From an uncultured Acetatifactor sp. (lineage in GTDB: Bacteria; Bacillota; Clostridia; Lachnospirales; Lachnospiraceae), in NCBI GenBank assembly GCA_910584375.1, contig CAJUAH010000023.1:1-64000 (forward strand): 64,000 nucleotides of DNA, read 5' to 3'. Below, piece by piece: positions 45,343 to 53,843 of the stretch. The notes below the pieces were generated by a model that was not told the DNA's origin, did no database searches, and saw nothing but the letters and a program-made list of their open reading frames with translations. The number at the start of each line of letters is the position of its first letter. Within the stretch, counting starts at the first letter, position 1. Position numbers and translations under genes: made by a program.

Positions 45343-46095
45343 ATGGATATACAGAAACAGAGATTTCTGGAGGTTAAGGAGAGGGTGCTGGGAGAAGAAA
45401 GGCTGAGAACCAGCATCGGTACTCTGTCTGAGAAAACCACCCATATAATCCTTAAAAATTATTATGAGCCGGATGTGGACAAACAGGAGATTTCTGTGGG
45501 CAATTACGTGGCGGATATCTTTACCGGTCAGGAGATCATAGAGATCCAGTCAGCGGGATTTGGCAAGATGCGGGACAAGCTGGAGGCTTTTCTCCCCGAG
45601 TATCCGGTCACGATCGTTCATCCTATTCCCTATATTAAGCGTCTGATCTGGATTGACCAGGAGACGGGCGATCTCAGCACTCCTCATAGATCTCCTAAAA
45701 AAGGAAGTGTCTATGATGCTTTTCTTGAATTATACAGGATCAGGGATTATCTGGAAGACAGACATCTGACGGTGAAATTGCTGCTGCTGGAGCTGGAGGA
45801 GTACAAACTTTTAAACGGATACGGAAAAAACAGAAAGATTCGCGCCTCCAAATACGACCGCATTCCTTTGGATATCAAGGAGGAGATCGTAATAGAGAGG
45901 CCGGAAGATCTGATGCAGTTCGTACCTCTGGAGCTGGAGGAGCCTTTCACGGTAATGCAGTTTGCCAAAGCTGCCCATATCAATGAGCGCATGGCCAGGT
46001 TGGTGATTAAACTTTACTGTTATTACGGAATGATGGAGCATACAGGAAAGGATGGAAGGACTTATCTGTATGAGATTATTGAGAAAAAAAATTAA
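45343..46095 (+). CDS. hypothetical protein with PD-(D/E)XK-like core and winged helix
   Basis: A 250-residue cytoplasmic protein coded 7 bases after the antiporter. Residues ~49-75 hold 'VGNYVADIFTGQEIIEIQSAGFGKMRDKL', here read as beta-D-beta-E-x-Q, which fits a PD-(D/E)XK-type nuclease core with Gln in place of Lys. The C-terminal ~75 residues ('FTVMQFAKAAHINERMARLVI') look like a winged helix. A nuclease role is inference only. Confidence 0.6.
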   Translation: MDIQKQRFLEVKERVLGEERLRTSIGTLSEKTTHIILKNYYEPDVDKQEISVGNYVADIFTGQEIIEIQSAGFGKMRDKLEAFLPEYPVTIVHPIPYIKRLIWIDQETGDLSTPHRSPKKGSVYDAFLELYRIRDYLEDRHLTVKLLLLELEEYKLLNGYGKNRKIRASKYDRIPLDIKEEIVIERPEDLMQFVPLELEEPFTVMQFAKAAHINERMARLVIKLYCYYGMMEHTGKDGRTYLYEIIEKKN

Positions 46096-46107
46096 TTGGA
46101 TAAATCC

Positions 46108-46136
46108 TTGCGTGTTGCTTTTAAATATGCTATATT
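46108..46136 (+). promoter_or_regulatory. promoter of the antitoxin-like RNA
   Basis: TTGCGT (46108-46113) and TATATT (46131-46136) with a 17-base spacer. The transcript should start near 46143. Confidence 0.55.
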
Positions 46137-46142
46137 AGTCAT

Positions 46143-46246
46143 AGAAAGGGGAAAAGCCATAGAGGCGGCTCTACCCCAGATTGTAATGGACTACCTCATA
46201 TGAGGCCAGCCGTCACTAATTGTGGTAGTGGCGGCTATTTCTTTTT
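46143..46246 (+). ncRNA. putative type I antitoxin RNA
   Basis: A ~100-base transcript predicted from the promoter at 46108-46136 to a terminator (AGCCGTCACTA / TAGTGGCGGCT, 46208-46236, then ATTTCTTTTT). It contains a CCTCATATGAGG palindrome. It is convergent with the small membrane peptide gene and overlaps its 3' end and trailer, the txpA/ratA-like layout of type I systems. Confidence 0.55.
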
Positions 46247-46330
46247 ACTCTTGTAAATTTGATATAACAAATTTGCAAGAGCAACAATGAGTATACCTAT
46301 CTGTATTAAATCCTGATATGTAACATACAT
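46235..46330 (-). CDS. small hydrophobic holin-like type I toxin
   Basis: A 31-residue peptide, one membrane helix (LIQIGILIVALANLLYQIY) and a basic KSKKK tail. Start ATG 46330 with AAAGGAGGGTGA upstream, a very strong site. It matches the 'putative holin-like toxin' pattern (short N-terminus, single TM, Lys-rich tail). Together with the convergent RNA it forms a probable type I toxin-antitoxin pair, at the left side of the mobilizable element, 62 bases past the recombinase stop. Confidence 0.7.
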   Translation of the reverse strand: MYVTYQDLIQIGILIVALANLLYQIYKSKKK

Positions 46331-46392
46331 TGTATCACCCTCCTTTCTTTCGTCTGTTGGATAGTTGGAATAGGTGACTTAGAAAATATCCA

Positions 46393-48030
46393 TTATTCAA
46401 GGGTTTCCAGTGCCCCTATGAACTTGTAATGGATAGTAAGTCGTTGAATTTTCTGCCCGTCAACTTCTACGGGTTCAGAAACAAGAATTTTTTCTATAAG
46501 TTGGTTGATTATCTTAAAATTGAGTTCCGTTATTCCTGCATAACCGCTTATCTGCTCCGCAAACTGCTCAATGGAAGATAACTGCTCCTTGTCCGCTATG
46601 GCACTTTTTTCAAGTTCCTTTATCTTGGCTGTCAGTTCTTCCTGCTCGCTGTCATACCTTGCCGACAACATTTGAAAACGCTTTTCGGTCAGCAGTTCCC
46701 TTGTCAAGTCCTCGTACAGTTTGGCATACAGGTTTTCTATTTCCGACACTCGCTGTTTACATTGCCTTAGTTCCTTTTTCTGCTGTTCCTTATCCGCTGA
46801 CAGTTGGAGATTAAGACGCTCCGCAATTTCCGTTACCATTGCTTTCCTGTCCGCCAGTGCCTGTCCTGCGTGTTTCTGAATGTCCGCAAGCACAACTTCG
46901 TGAACCGTCCTCGCCTCAATGGTGTGTGATGAACAACCCTCTTTCCCAAACTTGCGGTACTTGGTACAGCAGTAGAAAGTCTTGTCCAGTACGTTGTTAC
47001 GCTTTCTTTTCTGCTCGACTTTGGCAAGCATGGCACTCCCACAATCGGCGCATTTGATAACCCCTCGGAAAATGTTGTCATATCCGCTTGAACTTTCCCC
47101 GATAACGGGCGGTCTGCTCTCCAAAATCTTCTGTACGGTGTTCCAACGGCTCTGCTCGATAATCGGTTCATGTGTGCCATAGATAACTTCACGCTCCGCA
47201 TACGGGATATACTGTCTTTTCTTGGAACGCATGGTCTTGGTCGGTCTTTCCGCTACGGTAAGGTTTCCTGCATAAACGGGGTCATGCAATATCTTGCTGA
47301 CATAGGCGGTGTCCCAGTCATACATCTTTTCCTCATCAGTGTACCGCTCAAACATTTCCTTTTTGTAGAAACTCGGCTTTATGACCTTTGCCTTGCGCAA
47401 GCGGTTACAGATAGTGTGAAGCCCCACGCCCTCCTCGGCGATTGAGAAAATCAGTTCCACAACGGGGGCGGTCACTTCATCAATGACAAGGTGGTTATGG
47501 TCTTTCTCGTCTTTCTGATAACCGAATGGGGCGGTAGTAGCCATATACTTGCCCTGCATTTTCCTTGCGTGGAGTGCGCTCTTGATTTTCCTTGACGTGT
47601 CCTTTGCGTACATTTCATTGATGATGTTGCGGAACGGTGTAATATCCATTTGTGCGTTGTCTATGGAGTCCACCCCGTCATTGATTGCAATGTACCGCAC
47701 GTTATGGTTAGGGAAAAATACCTCGATATAAGTACCCGTTTCAAGATAATTCCTCCCCAAACGTGACAGGTCTTTTGTGATGAGCGTTGACACTTCCCCG
47801 TCCTGTATGTCCTCGATAAGCTGTCGGAAAGCGGGGCGGTCGTAGTTTGTACCGCTGTAACCGTCATCAACGTAGAACTGGCAGTTCAGAAAACCGTTGC
47901 GCTTTGCATAATCTTTCAGCATGGTTTTCTGTGTGCTGATGCTCATGCTCTCGTTGTTCGTGCCGTCATCTTTGGAAAGCCTGCAATATAAAGCAGTGAT
48001 TTTGTCGTTATTCAGTTTTGCCCTTTTCAT
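46393..48030 (-). CDS. large serine recombinase (TnpX/TndX-like)
   Basis: A 545-residue large serine recombinase. The N-terminal resolvase domain begins 'ITALYCRLSKDDG' with catalytic Ser in 'SMSISTQK', Arg in 'KDLSRLGRNYLETG', then the recombinase domain ('PFGYQKDEKDHNHLVIDE') and a zinc ribbon ('CADCGSAMLAK', 'CCTKYRKFGKEGC') with a C-terminal coiled coil. It should excise and insert the element without a tandem repeat. It is shorter than TnpX of Tn4451 and reads toward the left end. Confidence 0.93.
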   Translation of the reverse strand: MKRAKLNNDKITALYCRLSKDDGTNNESMSISTQKTMLKDYAKRNGFLNCQFYVDDGYSGTNYDRPAFRQLIEDIQDGEVSTLITKDLSRLGRNYLETGTYIEVFFPNHNVRYIAINDGVDSIDNAQMDITPFRNIINEMYAKDTSRKIKSALHARKMQGKYMATTAPFGYQKDEKDHNHLVIDEVTAPVVELIFSIAEEGVGLHTICNRLRKAKVIKPSFYKKEMFERYTDEEKMYDWDTAYVSKILHDPVYAGNLTVAERPTKTMRSKKRQYIPYAEREVIYGTHEPIIEQSRWNTVQKILESRPPVIGESSSGYDNIFRGVIKCADCGSAMLAKVEQKRKRNNVLDKTFYCCTKYRKFGKEGCSSHTIEARTVHEVVLADIQKHAGQALADRKAMVTEIAERLNLQLSADKEQQKKELRQCKQRVSEIENLYAKLYEDLTRELLTEKRFQMLSARYDSEQEELTAKIKELEKSAIADKEQLSSIEQFAEQISGYAGITELNFKIINQLIEKILVSEPVEVDGQKIQRLTIHYKFIGALETLE

Positions 48031-48046
48031 TTTGTCCTCCTTGATG

Positions 48047-48061
48047 AAAAGGGACTTCCTC
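48047..48061. repeat. 15-bp inverted repeat, left copy
   Basis: AAAAGGGACTTCCTC upstream of the recombinase gene is the exact reverse complement of 52834-52848 near the right end of the element. Confidence 0.7.
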
Positions 48062-48102
48062 TCAACTCCTATTATACTATATTCCCTTTTCCGTTTCCAG
48101 TG

Positions 48103-48276
48103 CTAATTTACGCTGTTTTCCGCTATCTCCTTAACCTTTTTTGTTATCTGTTCCTCGGCTATCCGCTTGAATACCGTTTCCATTTTTTCAGTGCCTACAT
48201 AGTGCCTTTCCACGATAATTTTTGTGGGTGGGTGCTGTCGGGTGGCTCTATGCTGTGTATTGCTGTCTTTGCTCAT
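48103..48276 (-). CDS. tnpW: transposon-encoded protein TnpW
   Basis: A 57-residue protein: MSKDSNTQHRATRQHPPTKI at the start, then 'ERHYVGTEKMETVFKRIAEE' and a Lys/Glu-rich end. It matches TnpW of Tn4451-type elements. Function unknown. Too short for most ORF filters; its start has AAAGGAGC upstream. It ends 73 bases before the recombinase start. Confidence 0.85.
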   Translation of the reverse strand: MSKDSNTQHRATRQHPPTKIIVERHYVGTEKMETVFKRIAEEQITKKVKEIAENSVN

Positions 48277-48390
48277 AAATCTGCTCCTTTACAATAAAAT
48301 AGAGCGCATAGATTTGTTTTCTATACGCTCTGACGCTGTGTTACTTATTCAGTTGTGATTGTGATAATGGTTGTTTAGAGAATATGAAAT

Positions 48391-48828
48391 TTATCTCTCT
48401 GACATATATTTCTGTATTTCATCAGATGTTAGTTTTCTTACTTGCGTGTTTGCATATTCTTTGTATTTTTCAACAATGAAAATAGGTTTCATTTTATCAC
48501 AAGTTTTTCCTTTGTTCTTTTTTAGATATAATAGCAAGTCCTCACTGTCCGCAAAGATTTTGTATGAAAGTCTGCCGTTTTCACTTTTTATCTCATAAAT
48601 ACCGCATGGTTTCTTCATACTGTAATCAGCAGTGCGCAAATATAATTTTGCAATCTCTAACGACTTAAAAGGGAAATTCCACCGTTGCAACCCACGCTTG
48701 GGGTCATGTTCAATACAAATGCACCGCCCACAAGTCCCACAAATGTATTGTGTATGATTTGCTAAGCAATCCAATGGATTTAATAGTGGTGTTATTCTAT
48801 TTTCACTAATATAACATTCCATGCACAT
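48391..48828 (-). CDS. hypothetical element protein with a Cys-rich N-terminus
   Basis: A 145-residue protein. The N-terminal 45 residues hold five Cys (CMEC, 'YICGTCGRCICIEHDP'), a likely zinc site, followed by 'GLQRWNFPFKSLEIAKLYLR' and a helical C-terminus. I recognise no family. It lies between tnpW and the relaxase gene and is slightly more AT-rich than either, so it may be a passenger. No enzyme motif is seen. Confidence 0.6.
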   Translation of the reverse strand: MCMECYISENRITPLLNPLDCLANHTQYICGTCGRCICIEHDPKRGLQRWNFPFKSLEIAKLYLRTADYSMKKPCGIYEIKSENGRLSYKIFADSEDLLLYLKKNKGKTCDKMKPIFIVEKYKEYANTQVRKLTSDEIQKYMSER

Positions 48829-48900
48829 TTCAATTTCACTCCCTTTGCAACTTTTGATTTTTACCTCTAACAGAATACCATAATCACACTCATATTTCCA

Positions 48901-50475
48901 TTAAATTTCTTCCTCCCTCCGTTTCGTTCTGCTCTGTTGCCTGTTATGCTGTCGGTTCTCGTTCTGAAGTTCCCTCTCAAGGTTCTTCCTGTTATAGCTG
49001 ATTACCTCGGCATACGCTAATTCTGTGGCGGTCTTGGTCTGCTCTTTGCCGATACTGTCATATTCAGACTGCAAAGACTGTATCTCTGCTTTCCACTGTT
49101 TCGGCGTTATCTTCTCGCCGTTCTGTAAAAGGCTCTGCATACGCTCCTTTAATTCGGGGTACTTCGATAAGCTGTCCTTATGCTCCTTATCGTATTTCAT
49201 TTTCGCAAATCCTTTGAGTGACTGGCTCTCCTTATAGGTGGCTTGGATTGGTGCATAGAGGGCATACATTTTTGACAGTTCCTTTAATCGGTTTAGTTTC
49301 TGCCCCTTTGAAAGATGTACCGTTTCCAACTGTTGGTATCTCTGTTCCTTATCCGCTGTGAATTTCGCAAGGCTCTCAAAGCTGTCTATCTTCCTTGTCG
49401 TGATGAATTTCTCCGCATTGTCGGCTGACTGCAAGGCGGTTCTGTCGGCTATTTTTCTTAGATGTTTTCCGCTGACAATGGGCAAGTCTAATCTGCCTTT
49501 GCGCCCCCTCACTTTTGCAATCATCTCCATGACTTCATTCTTCACGCTGACCGCTGTATTTTTAATCTTTTCGTACTGTGCGCTGTGTACTTCCTGCTTG
49601 GCAAACATGAGCATTTCTTTCGCCTGTTCCAACAGCATATTGTTCCTGATGATTTCCCGATTGATGTTGCCCCTCTCGGTCTGTATGCCCTTGCGTTCTA
49701 AAGCGTTGGCAACCGCACCGATATGGATTGTCGGCTCTCTGTCAATCCCCTGTTCCTTAAAAGAGCGGTGTTCCCAATGTAGCGCAATCCCCAACTGCTC
49801 ATTGGTGGCATTGATTGTGTCGGCTAAATCTTTTCGCCACATCTTGGCGTTTTCTTGGCTGTTCCAGTCTGTGCTGTCGGCGGTGTGGCATTTCCACTGT
49901 TTGCGGTTGCGCTTGTCAACTTTCTGCTGTCCTGTCTTTTTGTCAATGATGGGAATACGCTCCCCGTTTTCGTCAAGGTCATACACCTTTTTCTGTTTCG
50001 CTCCCCATTCCCCTTTTTCCGTAAGAGGGCGCAGGGTAAGCATTACATGGATATGGAGATTGCGCTGTCCTTTGTCGTTCTCGCTGTCATGGATTGCCCA
50101 GTCAGCACACATTCCTTTGTCAACAAAATTCCTCTGCACATAATCCCTCACGACTTCCTCCGCAAGTTCATAACTCCATTCGTTGGGGAGTGACGCTTTC
50201 AACATTCTCGCAAGCTGTGATTTCTGTCCTTTCTCTGCCAGTTCAACAGCGTTCCATAAGGTGGCTCGGTCTGCATATTCTTTGGGCGCATTGGGCGGGA
50301 GAGTGATTTCACTGTGGACTAAATCTTCATGGTATTTCGGGCGGTAGGTCTGCCCGTCAAACTCGCTGACAAGAATGCTCCTGCTGATGTATGATGCTTT
50401 CTCGACTGCCGACTGCCCCTTGCTCCGCCTGACAATGGAAAAACGTGTGCTTGCCTGTTTCGTAACATTAGCCAT
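48901..50475 (-). CDS. MobA/MobL-type relaxase
   Basis: A 524-residue relaxase starting at ATG 50475 behind AGGTG. The N-terminal MobA/MobL domain has 'SIVRRSKGQSAVEKASYISR', 'LWNAVELAEKGQKSQLARML' and the metal-binding 'NLHIHVMLTLRPL' (His triad region). The rest is a long charged coiled-coil. It nicks oriT and leads the strand in mobilization by a co-resident conjugative element; no mating-pair genes are in this element. Codon use is like the serine recombinase. Confidence 0.9.
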   Translation of the reverse strand: MANVTKQASTRFSIVRRSKGQSAVEKASYISRSILVSEFDGQTYRPKYHEDLVHSEITLPPNAPKEYADRATLWNAVELAEKGQKSQLARMLKASLPNEWSYELAEEVVRDYVQRNFVDKGMCADWAIHDSENDKGQRNLHIHVMLTLRPLTEKGEWGAKQKKVYDLDENGERIPIIDKKTGQQKVDKRNRKQWKCHTADSTDWNSQENAKMWRKDLADTINATNEQLGIALHWEHRSFKEQGIDREPTIHIGAVANALERKGIQTERGNINREIIRNNMLLEQAKEMLMFAKQEVHSAQYEKIKNTAVSVKNEVMEMIAKVRGRKGRLDLPIVSGKHLRKIADRTALQSADNAEKFITTRKIDSFESLAKFTADKEQRYQQLETVHLSKGQKLNRLKELSKMYALYAPIQATYKESQSLKGFAKMKYDKEHKDSLSKYPELKERMQSLLQNGEKITPKQWKAEIQSLQSEYDSIGKEQTKTATELAYAEVISYNRKNLERELQNENRQHNRQQSRTKRREEEI

Positions 50476-50533
50476 GCGCAACACCTACATTCTGCCGACA
50501 GGGTATAGGGGCGCACTCATAGACTTTGTGGGC

Positions 50534-50744
50534 AGATAAAGGCTGTTCTTTAGCCTTTATCTGAACGCAAAGTTCACTAAAGGGTAGCAAGCGCAGCTTG
50601 CGAAGGGGAATTGTCGTTTCCCCTTTTGGCTGCCGCAAGGCAGACAACGCCCTCCGCAGGAGTCCATGCAAGTGAAACTTGCCCCTCGGAGAGCGCACAT
50701 ACCACCTCTGGTGGTATATCTGTGCGCACCCCGTAAACGGGGTG
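50534..50744. other. hairpin-rich candidate oriT upstream of the relaxase
   Basis: In the gap 50476-50781 there are six consecutive stems: AGATAAAGGCT/AGCCTTTATCT (50534-50562), GCAAGC/GCTTGC (50587-50601), AAGGGGAA/TTCCCCTT (50603-50625), CTGCC/GGCAG (50630-50643), ATACCACC/GGTGGTAT (50699-50717) and CACCCCG/CGGGGTG (50727-50744). Such spacing and the position next to the relaxase gene suggest oriT. No nick site is established. Confidence 0.5.
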
Positions 50745-50781
50745 AATACGTTACCTCGGCTTTCCAGTGTCCTCGCCTTTG

Positions 50782-51123
50782 TCATTCCGTACCGCCCTCG
50801 CTTTCATTTTCGGCATTGGGGAGAGTGGATTGTGGGGGAGTGGTTTCTCGGCTTTCCGCTTTGATTTTAGAGATAATCTGCTGACACTCCCTTGTCTGCA
50901 AGGCAACCGATAAGATACGGTTTAACTCGCCCTCGTCATAGCGGTAGCAGTCGGGGAAATACTTCACAATGATACCGCCCATGATGTACTTGTGGTGGTT
51001 CTCGGCTTTGCGTTTTTTCTCGTTCTGCTTTTTCTTCTCATTGGCTACACGCTGTTTCGCCTGTTCCAATGCCTGCAATGCTTTTTCTAAATTTCTGCTT
51101 GCGTCATTTTTGCTCTCAATCAT
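50782..51123 (-). CDS. DUF3847 family protein
   Basis: A 113-residue protein with a charged coiled coil (residues ~10-45) and 'HHKYIMGGIIVKYFPDCYRY', the DUF3847 signature. Regular partner of MobA/MobL relaxases on Firmicutes elements, likely a mobilization accessory (MobC-like role inferred). C-terminal tail is S/T/E-rich and disordered. Confidence 0.75.
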   Translation of the reverse strand: MIESKNDASRNLEKALQALEQAKQRVANEKKKQNEKKRKAENHHKYIMGGIIVKYFPDCYRYDEGELNRILSVALQTRECQQIISKIKAESRETTPPQSTLPNAENESEGGTE

Positions 51124-51170
51124 CTTGATACCTCATTCTTTCTGTACTGTGTTGATTAGTTTTGGAAATA

Positions 51171-51209
51171 AAAAAGGTAGCTGATTGTCTGTTAAGATAA
51201 TCGCTACCT
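51171..51209 (-). terminator. terminator after the SdpI-like gene
   Basis: On the minus strand AGGTAGC pairs with GCTACCT around a 21-base loop that has internal pairing, then a run of six T. It separates the SdpI-like gene from DUF3847. Confidence 0.75.
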
Positions 51210-51274
51210 AAAGGTAAACAATATTTAGTTTTCATATCATTTTTCTGTCTTGATTTTTCCCGACAAACTGGAAT

Positions 51275-51661
51275 TTATCTACGAAGCCCTTCTTCTGTAA
51301 AAGTTCTTTTTAATGCCTTCTCTGTCGGGAATATAGAGCCTATCAAAACAGCAATTTGAATAAATGTCAAAATCAAGCCGACAATTCCAATAGCATCATC
51401 TGAAGCTCCATAAAATGGAAGATGAATAATAAGTGACGGAACTAAAATAATCCAGCCAATTCGCCACCAAAGTTTTCCACAGTAATGATGAGCAAAATGC
51501 CATGTATCCATATTCTTCATAGAACGAGAGGTTCTATATCCAATCAGAGAATTTATCTTTTGCGGCGGACGCTTCCACATAAGCCGTCCAATAACTATCA
51601 TCAGCAACGGAATCATTAAATCACAGCAAAGCATAAACCACCAAAACCACATTACATTCAC
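51275..51661 (-). CDS. SdpI-like membrane protein
   Basis: A 128-residue protein with three to four membrane segments. It carries the SdpI pattern 'INSLIGYRTSRSMKNMDTWHFAHHYCGKLWW'. In B. subtilis SdpI gives immunity to the SdpC toxin and controls SdpR. Here no Sdp toxin is nearby, so it may be a passenger or immunity to peptide toxins. It has its own terminator. Confidence 0.75.
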   Translation of the reverse strand: MNVMWFWWFMLCCDLMIPLLMIVIGRLMWKRPPQKINSLIGYRTSRSMKNMDTWHFAHHYCGKLWWRIGWIILVPSLIIHLPFYGASDDAIGIVGLILTFIQIAVLIGSIFPTEKALKRTFTEEGLRR

Positions 51662-51740
51662 CTCTACAATTTGCGATTTGTTAAATTGTTCAATGTCATT
51701 ATCTTACCACAAACGCATACACAATTCCATTAAATTTTCT

Positions 51741-52022
51741 TTAATTTCCCTTTGCCTTGTTATTTGCAATCATCATCTGCCTTGCCCGTTCCCTCTGCTC
51801 TGTACTGAACGCCCTCGGCTTGCGGTAGCAGACGTATGACTTTGGAAAAGAATAGGTCTTAGATACCTCGTCCTGCCCTGTCAGCTTGTATGTGTCGGGG
51901 AAGTCGGCAACAAGCGTGTCAAGTTTCCGCATGACTGCCTTATCCCTTGTGTAGAGGGTGGCGGTCTGTTCTCCTGCATTGTAATTGACAATCGTTTCCT
52001 GCTCGTATCGTGAAAGTTTCAT
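51741..52022 (-). CDS. hypothetical element protein
   Basis: A 93-residue basic protein with opening MKLSRYEQETIVNYNAGEQT, 'ATLYTRDKAVMRKLDTLVAD' and 'SKTYSFPKSYVCYRKPRAFS'. It overlaps the upstream gene by 4 bases. It is commonly seen on Tn4451/CTn-like elements in my recollection but I know no function. The K/R-rich C-terminus may bind nucleic acid. Confidence 0.6.
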   Translation of the reverse strand: MKLSRYEQETIVNYNAGEQTATLYTRDKAVMRKLDTLVADFPDTYKLTGQDEVSKTYSFPKSYVCYRKPRAFSTEQRERARQMMIANNKAKGN

Positions 52023-52627
52023 AGTGCCATATCCCCCTTTCCTTTGCTGTGGGTTCTGTGCTGTTTTCCCTCGGCAACTGTCGGCTGTTTTGCCTGTTCC
52101 TTTGCTTTGGCTAACCTTGTCTTTATGGAATGGTCACGCTCGGTCAGTTTCCGTCTTTTGGTGGTGGCGGTCAGTTCCGCACACGTTTCTTCTGACAGGG
52201 AATTTAATTTCTTTAAGGTGCTACTTACTATCTGCTTTGTGTTATCGTCTTTTATCTGCGGAAGAATAGCAGACAGACTGGCGCACGTTTCCGCTTTTCC
52301 CTGTTCTCCAAACTGGTAAATCAGATTGATTTCATCAGCGTTAAAAGGTATCTGTATATTTGCGCCCTCACATAAACGCTCCACGCCCACGCACTTAGGG
52401 AGATTTTTTGTCAGTTCGTAATTATCCCTCGCTGTGATTGTTCCATGCCTGTCGGTCTGCCTTACCTCGACTTCACACTGGCTTTTCTGTTCCAACACAA
52501 GCCACTGGTATTTATCGTTTTCTTTCGTAAATACAGTCTGATGCGCATTGGAGTGTGTCTTGCTACGGATATATTTGTCGGCGGTACTGTAATAGTCCAA
52601 AATCTGTTGTTCCTGCTTTTTATTCAT
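52019..52627 (-). CDS. hypothetical element protein
   Basis: A 202-residue hydrophilic protein with 'MNKKQEQQILDYYSTADKYI' at the start and a K-rich end. Its middle repeats short 'C-x-E' strand-like blocks. No family recognised. First gene of the leftward set with 51741, read from ATG 52627 behind GGAGGGC. Likely an accessory of the mobilizable element. Confidence 0.55.
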   Translation of the reverse strand: MNKKQEQQILDYYSTADKYIRSKTHSNAHQTVFTKENDKYQWLVLEQKSQCEVEVRQTDRHGTITARDNYELTKNLPKCVGVERLCEGANIQIPFNADEINLIYQFGEQGKAETCASLSAILPQIKDDNTKQIVSSTLKKLNSLSEETCAELTATTKRRKLTERDHSIKTRLAKAKEQAKQPTVAEGKQHRTHSKGKGDMAL

Positions 52628-52833
52628 GGTCTTTGCCCTCCTGTGATATGGATTGATATGATTGATTGGTTTCGGTGTTGATATATGATTTTTTCTCGTT
52701 ACTTGTTGGGAGATTTGATTGCGGAATACTGTTGTTGGGTATTTCTCCGCTTGGGGAATAGGAGTTCATTTCATACGGTAATTACCGCATGAAAAAAGAC
52801 TATAACCGATACTGTCATAGCCTTTTAAGGATT

Positions 52834-52848
52834 GAGGAAGTCCCTTTT
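52834..52848. repeat. 15-bp inverted repeat, right copy
   Basis: GAGGAAGTCCCTTTT pairs as an exact inverse with 48047-48061. Its position near the right side of the element suggests shared control of expression or a recombinase-related site. Confidence 0.7.
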
Positions 52849-53029
52849 TTATTTGTATTTGTTTGTCGCCCCTCCGCACTATCCAACATCTGGAGGGCTT
52901 TAATTACCCTCCCAAGAAAGAGGGGTAAAGCCGCCTTGGGCTCTATGGTACTGAATTAACAGTTTATTTTTGGCTTGTTTTTTAGGAAACAGTATGCTAT
53001 ACTTTCCAATGCATAAAGGAAATAAAGAA

Positions 53030-53252
53030 ACGTTATAGGTGTCGGATTTAAGTGTATTATGCTTAAGATTCGGTGAAAAGGGAAGCAGGTGCAAGTCCTG
53101 CACGAACTCGTCGCTGTAAGGAAGGAGTTTTTCTTCCCGCGGGATTTTTATCTTTATGCGTGAAAAATCCTGTGGAAAGTCATTGAAGCCTCTGTGATAC
53201 ATGCTTTGAGAAGATGAAGAAAAGCGCGGATAGCCAAGTCAGAAGACCTGCC
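53030..53252 (+). ncRNA. cobalamin riboswitch
   Basis: The aptamer shows the B12-box landmarks: 'ATAGGTGTCGGAT' at the 5' side, 'TTCGGTGAAAAGGGAAGCAGGTGCAAGTCCTGCAC', the 'GTCGCTGTAA' junction (a variant of CCGCTACTGTAA), and 'GCCAAGTCAGAAGACCTGCCTGTG' near the 3' end (exact sequence split here for length). It senses adenosylcobalamin or a related corrinoid and likely controls the two genes downstream through the terminator at 53341-53387. Confidence 0.92.
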
Positions 53253-53340
53253 TGTGACGGTACTGTAAGACCACGAGTAACTGGTTAGTACATAAAGGAA
53301 TGTGGATCGGTATATCCATATCTACTTTTAGTGCGCACAG

Positions 53341-53387
53341 ACCTGTTGCCGGGAAATTTCCCATGCGGCAGGTTCTTTTTGTCTCTT
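53341..53387 (+). terminator. expression-platform terminator of the riboswitch
   Basis: ACCTG...GCCG pairs with CGGCAGGT around a GGAAATTTCC-containing loop and is followed by TCTTTTT. Position and poly-T suit ligand-induced termination. Confidence 0.75.
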
Positions 53388-53424
53388 TTTATGCAAATAA
53401 CAAAAGGTAAACGGAGGTAAAAAA

Positions 53425-53835
53425 ATGACAGAAACAAAGAAAGGCAACAAAAAACTTATTATCGGCGTAATCGTGATGGCGCTGCTCATAGCGATGTTTG
53501 CGGTTCTGTTTTTCCTGTTCAGGCCAAAAGCTGTACAGGGAGCCAAAACCATCACTATTGAAGTGGTAGATGACAACGCGGCGTCCACACTGTATACTAC
53601 GCATACGGATGCGGAATATCTGCGCCAGGCCATGGAAGAGACAGATGGATTGGAATTTTCCGGTACGGAGGGCGAGTTTGGTTTGATGGTGGAGACGGTC
53701 AATGGCGTAACTGCGGATTATAATGCGGATCAGTCCTATTGGGGATTTTATGTCAATGGGGAATACTGTAATTTAGGGATCGATACCCAGCCCGTGACAG
53801 ACGGAGACGCTTTCCGCATCGTCTACACCAGGTGA
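53425..53835 (+). CDS. DUF4430 protein, likely secreted/anchored corrinoid-related binder
   Basis: A 136-residue protein with an N-terminal membrane anchor (residues ~10-32) and a DUF4430 domain ('YNADQSYWGFYVNGEYCNLG', 'DGDAFRIVYTR'). DUF4430 is related to the transcobalamin-like fold. The cobalamin riboswitch ahead and the ECF S component next to it support a role in catching vitamin B12 or precursors on the cell surface. Start has GGAGG before ATG 53425. Confidence 0.8.
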   Translation: MTETKKGNKKLIIGVIVMALLIAMFAVLFFLFRPKAVQGAKTITIEVVDDNAASTLYTTHTDAEYLRQAMEETDGLEFSGTEGEFGLMVETVNGVTADYNADQSYWGFYVNGEYCNLGIDTQPVTDGDAFRIVYTR

Positions 53836-53843
53836 CAGGCGCC

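Noticed and set aside
52896..52935. Possible att copy shared with 46145-46175 (GGGGNAAAGCC)
   Set aside because: Only eleven bases with a mismatch; too short and not at a proven edge to call the transposon ends.
52900..53202. 100-codon minus-strand frame over the riboswitch
   Set aside because: Lies antisense to the cobalamin aptamer, with no ribosome site; a shadow.
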